Shown one piece after another: positions 33,552 to 36,835 of a stretch of DNA of 36,835 nt (the first letter of the stretch is position 1; each line of letters opens with the position of its first letter). A model generated the notes under the pieces. That model saw nothing but the letters and a program-made list of their open reading frames with translations, was not told the DNA's origin and searched no databases. The stretch is from the NCBI RefSeq assembly GCF_023256255.1, contig NZ_JAGDXD010000032.1:1-36835 (forward strand). Direction: 5' to 3'. Position numbers and translations under genes: made by a program. The DNA is from Caldivirga sp. (lineage in GTDB: Archaea > Thermoproteota > Thermoprotei > Thermoproteales > Thermocladiaceae).

Positions 33552-33559
33552 CTTATTAA
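33552..33559 (+). promoter_or_regulatory. TATA-like box of the GH130 gene
   Basis: CTTATTAA centred about 26 nt before the ATG at 33581, so the gene may have its own leaderless message. Confidence 0.45.
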
Positions 33560-33580
33560 TTAACTCAACTCACTTTACGT

Positions 33581-34633
33581 ATGAGTAATGCGGTTGATAG
33601 GCTACTTAATAGGGCTAGGGAATTACTAAGTGGGGCTAGGGGCATTAGGCGTAATATTGTTGACCCCGTGTTTAAGAGGGTTGCCTTAATAACGCCTAGT
33701 GATGTTAATGTTGTTAATTACCCACGTAGGCCAGTTGAGGTTTTTAACCCGGCTGCTGTGCTTAATGGTGATGAGTTATTAATCTTCCCCAGGATCATAT
33801 TCGATTACCTCAACTACGTCTCAAGCATAGGCCTAATTAGGCTGAGGGTGAGTGACTTGATTAATGGCGTGTTAACTAAGCCCATTGAGGCGAGGTTAAT
33901 AATGTGGCCCAGGGAGCTTTGGGAGTTTAGGGGTTGTGAGGACCCTAGGGTTATTAAGTATGGTGATGATTACTTAATGCTCTACACTGGTTGGGGTTAT
34001 TACTTAACCGGGGATGAGCTTAAGCCTAGGGCTCATCAAGCCCTTGCGGTACTTAACAGTGGGTTTGAGGTCACTGGGAGGGGTTTCTTCAGGATTAGGA
34101 CTATTAACAATGATTACTACACGCCCGACTTCTGGAAGGATTCAGCCTTCATTAGGGTTAACGGTGATTCAGCCTTAATGTTAACTAGGCCTAACATTAA
34201 TGGTGTTGAGGTTGGTTGGGTTGGTTATGCTGATTTAAGGGATTTAACGGTTAGTGAGGATTCAATGAAGCCAATCCTACCCTTCGAGGATTTTGAATTT
34301 AAGGTTGGTTGGTCAACTAATGCTGTTGAATTATCCAAAGGCGAATACCTGGTGGGTTGGCATGGGGTCGTTAAGGAGGATTACTCATACAGGAATGGGT
34401 TAGCGGTGGTTAATGATGATGGTGAATTAATAGCCATCAGCAATTACCTACTAGCGCCAGGTGGTTTAGTGGAGGAGTATGGTGATAGGCCGAGGGTGGT
34501 GTTTGGTGATGGTTTAATTAAGTATGGTGAGTGGTTAATGTGGGTTGGTGGTGTAAGTGACTACGCCGTGGGTGTATATTTGACAAACATTAATAATGCA
34601 TTAAATTCAATTAAGTACATTAAGAAATCATAA
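33581..34633 (+). CDS. GH130 glycoside phosphorylase/hydrolase-like protein
   Basis: 350 residues, a five-bladed propeller of the GH130 family. Conserved blocks: VEVFNPAAVL (about 53-61), FRGCEDPRVIKYGDDYLMLYTGW with the catalytic Asp D121 of EDPR, FWKDSAFI, LVGWHGVV and LMWVGGVSDYAVGVYLT, the last matching the GGADxxIGVA-type end. Known members phosphorolyse or hydrolyse beta-mannosides (beta-1,4 or beta-1,2). No signal peptide, so cytoplasmic. Phosphorylase against hydrolase depends on phosphate-binding basic residues that I cannot assign safely here. Flanked by a secreted protein and a solute-binding protein, it probably acts on an imported mannose-containing oligosaccharide. Confidence 0.82.
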   Translation: MSNAVDRLLNRARELLSGARGIRRNIVDPVFKRVALITPSDVNVVNYPRRPVEVFNPAAVLNGDELLIFPRIIFDYLNYVSSIGLIRLRVSDLINGVLTKPIEARLIMWPRELWEFRGCEDPRVIKYGDDYLMLYTGWGYYLTGDELKPRAHQALAVLNSGFEVTGRGFFRIRTINNDYYTPDFWKDSAFIRVNGDSALMLTRPNINGVEVGWVGYADLRDLTVSEDSMKPILPFEDFEFKVGWSTNAVELSKGEYLVGWHGVVKEDYSYRNGLAVVNDDGELIAISNYLLAPGGLVEEYGDRPRVVFGDGLIKYGEWLMWVGGVSDYAVGVYLTNINNALNSIKYIKKS

Positions 34634-34651
34634 TAAACCATTGAAACAAAG

Positions 34652-34659
34652 CTTAAATA
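34652..34659 (+). promoter_or_regulatory. TATA box of the right-edge solute-binding protein
   Basis: CTTAAATA centred about 26 nt before the ATG at 34681; leaderless message. Confidence 0.6.
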
Positions 34660-34680
34660 CATGCATACATACAGTAAACT

Positions 34681-36835
34681 ATGTCTCCTAAAATCAAAAC
34701 CTACATCCTACTAGCAATAGCAGCAGTGGCGTTAGCGTTAGGAGTAACAATAACCCACGCCCAACAGAAGCCTCAGATAATACAGGCAATTCCAGGCACA
34801 TTGATTTACGCCCCCAGTGGACCTAACTTTAACCCATATGCCCCAAGTAATCTTATTGGAACTAGTACTACCTTTATGCCTCTTGCAATGTATAATCAAT
34901 TCACTGGTGTTCTTTATCCCATTTTGGCTGAGAACTGGACTGTATTTCCACAGAACAAGACTTTCATAATTTACCTTAGGCACGATCTCTATTGGTTTAA
35001 TGGTTCAGCGACAATGCCGTTCACAGCATGGGATGTTTACGCTGAATTCTATATTGGTGTTAAGGCCTTTGGATGGTATTACCCATGGCTTAACGCTTCC
35101 CTCGTTGATGATGAGATTAAAGTGCTCAATAACTACACCATTGAGTTCATTTTCCAGAGGTGGAGTCCGCAGCAGCCATACTTCATACTGACTACTCCCA
35201 TAGCGACTCCTTGGCCCATCTGGAAACCTATAGTAGATGAGTTGAAGACCATGAATGCTACCCAAGCATCGAAATTCTCATATAACATTACTAAGTTCGT
35301 TGCGCCATACTGGGCATTAGCACCATATTACATGTCATCAATAGGCTCAAGCTATATTAACCTTCAACTTGAGCCCAATTACTTCAATGGTGTACCATTA
35401 TTAGCATCCTGGTACAAAGTGTTTCCATTTGCAGCGTGGCAATACTACTCACCAACATTCATAATATGGTTTACTGGAGGTAATACGCAATCAATGACTG
35501 CTATGATGGCTGGTAAGGCAGCGTACTCATGGGTTGGTTTATCTCAACAGCAGGTTGAAACTGTTGAGAAGGCTGGTGTTGGTGTAATGCTAACCCCAGA
35601 CTTTGGTGCTGGGGCATTGATAGTTAATCCGCTAATCTACCCATTCAATATTCCTCAGGTTAGGCAAGCATTCCTATGGATATTGAATAGGACTGAGATA
35701 GCTGAATCATGGGGATTAATGGTGGTTTACCCAGAATGGATTAATACACCTACAGAATTTTACTTGGTTAATGGTATACCTAACGTTATCCTCTACTACC
35801 CTAAGTCCTTGGCCGATGAGGTAGTTATTTACACGGCTAATTGGACTAAGGCTGCCCAATTGCTTGAATCAGCTGGGCTTTATAAGAAGGGTAATCAATG
35901 GTACCTACCGAATGGTACACCATTAACATTAACTATAATTGCGCCAAGTGGCTGGACCGACTGGGTAACGATGGCCTCTGTTATTGCAAATGAGTTAACT
36001 GAATTTGGAATACCAACGAAGGTAATATCTCTGGATACTGGCGTATATTGGGGTACCACATTCTGGGGTACTTCATGGGAGGCTGCTGAGACTTGGACAC
36101 CAACTGCTAAGGGTTATCCAAGTATTTGGATGGCTTGGAGTTGGCCATGGTGGATAATGGGAGGCACCTACGAATGGGGAGCTGCTTATCCCTTTGCGTT
36201 CCCAAAGGTTGTTAATCATACTTTAGTGGGTTGGTATTGTGAACCAGTCATAATGAGTAACTTACCAATCCCTAATGGCACAATAGTTACTTGTGTTAAT
36301 TCAACATTCGGTTACTTCAATACGACCAACTGGCAGAATGCGGAATACGTTGTAGAGCCTGGTAGCCCAGAGTTTGAGGAGTTGGCTAAGGTGCTCTTCG
36401 CCTGGTGGGAGTACTATGCACCAGAGGTTGCATTTGAAGCTGAGCTTAAGCCACCAATGTACTCAAAGAGCTTCTTCGATCCTAATTGGCTTTATGATTG
36501 TCTTCCAGTACCTTCAAGGGAAACCATTATCTACCAGTCACCATATGGATTCCCATGGGGCAGCTCAGCCGATTGGCTAATATACTCTGGTGGTGTTGCG
36601 CCACCTAATGAAATCCCACCACTAGCGCAATTAATAGTTAATGGCTCATTATGGACTAAGTACCCACTATATGCATCATTCCTAGGACTAACACCAGAAT
36701 TTGGAACTAACATAACGCAGGTGCAGGCTTGTGTTGCTTCGTACTTCCATATTCCGTATACTCCAGTAACGTCAACCACAACTACTTCAACGACTACAAG
36801 TACTACTACTTCACCTACCACTACTACAACAACCA
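34681..36835 (+). CDS. ABC transporter solute-binding protein (family 5 type), C-terminus cut by window end
   Basis: 718 codons are visible without a stop. The signal peptide is residues 1 to about 27, ending THA before QQ. The mature part parallels the protein at 5318-7636 block by block: LIYAPSGPNFNPYAPSNLIG, LYPILAENW, YLRHDLYWFNGSATMPFTAW, TGGNTQSMTA, FRQ/VRQAFLWILNRTEIA, LLESAGLYKKGNQWY and LWTKYPLYASFLGL. The last visible residues begin a Thr/Ser-rich stalk, so a membrane anchor should follow outside the window. The ATG is decided by a TATA box 26 nt upstream. It lies 47 nt after GH130 and is likely the capture protein for that module's sugar. No permease or ATPase gene is visible; one could follow beyond the edge. 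Confidence 0.88.
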   Translation, partial: MSPKIKTYILLAIAAVALALGVTITHAQQKPQIIQAIPGTLIYAPSGPNFNPYAPSNLIGTSTTFMPLAMYNQFTGVLYPILAENWTVFPQNKTFIIYLRHDLYWFNGSATMPFTAWDVYAEFYIGVKAFGWYYPWLNASLVDDEIKVLNNYTIEFIFQRWSPQQPYFILTTPIATPWPIWKPIVDELKTMNATQASKFSYNITKFVAPYWALAPYYMSSIGSSYINLQLEPNYFNGVPLLASWYKVFPFAAWQYYSPTFIIWFTGGNTQSMTAMMAGKAAYSWVGLSQQQVETVEKAGVGVMLTPDFGAGALIVNPLIYPFNIPQVRQAFLWILNRTEIAESWGLMVVYPEWINTPTEFYLVNGIPNVILYYPKSLADEVVIYTANWTKAAQLLESAGLYKKGNQWYLPNGTPLTLTIIAPSGWTDWVTMASVIANELTEFGIPTKVISLDTGVYWGTTFWGTSWEAAETWTPTAKGYPSIWMAWSWPWWIMGGTYEWGAAYPFAFPKVVNHTLVGWYCEPVIMSNLPIPNGTIVTCVNSTFGYFNTTNWQNAEYVVEPGSPEFEELAKVLFAWWEYYAPEVAFEAELKPPMYSKSFFDPNWLYDCLPVPSRETIIYQSPYGFPWGSSADWLIYSGGVAPPNEIPPLAQLIVNGSLWTKYPLYASFLGLTPEFGTNITQVQACVASYFHIPYTPVTSTTTTSTTTSTTTSPTTTTTT
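36774..36835 (+). repeat. Start of a Thr-codon low-complexity stalk tract
   Basis: ACA/ACT/ACC-rich codons like those at 7388-7569, cut by the window end. Confidence 0.7.

Overview
The window looks like a piece of a hyperthermophilic crenarchaeal chromosome, most like the Thermoproteales (a Caldivirga- or Vulcanisaeta-type genome is my guess from gene content and style; nothing here proves the genus). The evidence: archaeal-type PCNA and primase small subunit in one transcription unit, archaeal wyosine enzyme Taw1, Bat-type and winged-helix regulators, heavy AGG/TTA/ATA codon use, and TATA boxes whose centres sit about 24-28 nt upstream of most start codons, i.e. largely leaderless mRNAs.

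Layout. (1) 1-8422 is a glycan-use region. It has the start of an ABC solute-binding protein (minus, cut by the window edge), a membrane-anchored GH99/GH71-like protein followed at once by an oligogalacturonate-lyase-like propeller, a convergent GH2 enzyme with the beta-glucuronidase Asn-x-Lys signature, a full solute-binding protein with a Thr-rich stalk and C-terminal membrane anchor, and a Bat-type regulator. (2) 8547-12927 has a CPA2 cation/proton antiporter, glutamate-1-semialdehyde aminomutase (HemL), an MHS-type MFS transporter and a small unknown protein. (3) 12977-17203 is one gene for a 1408-residue protein with two P-loop domains, hydrophobic glycine-rich segments, a coiled coil and a long helical/TPR-like tail. 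It is the most unusual gene in the window. (4) 17401-26577 is mostly housekeeping: futalosine-pathway menaquinone genes mqnC, mqnE and mqnA, a UDP-sulfoquinovose synthase (Agl3/SQD1 type), an unknown small protein, priS with pcna, a HIT hydrolase, an unknown secreted protein and Taw1. (5) 26825-31084 has a GH57 enzyme, a solitary Cas4-like nuclease in a bicistron with a winged-helix regulator, tRNA-Asn(GTT), and the decayed remains of a TnpB-type IS200/IS605 element. (6) 31085-36835 is a second glycan region: a FucI/AraA-fold isomerase-like protein, an unknown secreted protein, a GH130 enzyme and a third solute-binding protein cut by the right edge.

How the genes work together. Regions 1 and 6 read as two or three modules, each pairing a stalked solute-binding protein that captures an oligosaccharide outside the cell with secreted proteins and cytoplasmic enzymes (lyase, GH2, GH130, isomerase) that break it down. 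Uronic-acid glycans are the best guess for module 1. No ABC permease or ATPase is encoded here, so these binding proteins must use transporters encoded elsewhere. The 1408-residue protein has the outline of a STAND-like signalling NTPase and is the best candidate for an undescribed system, though no function can be read from the sequence alone.
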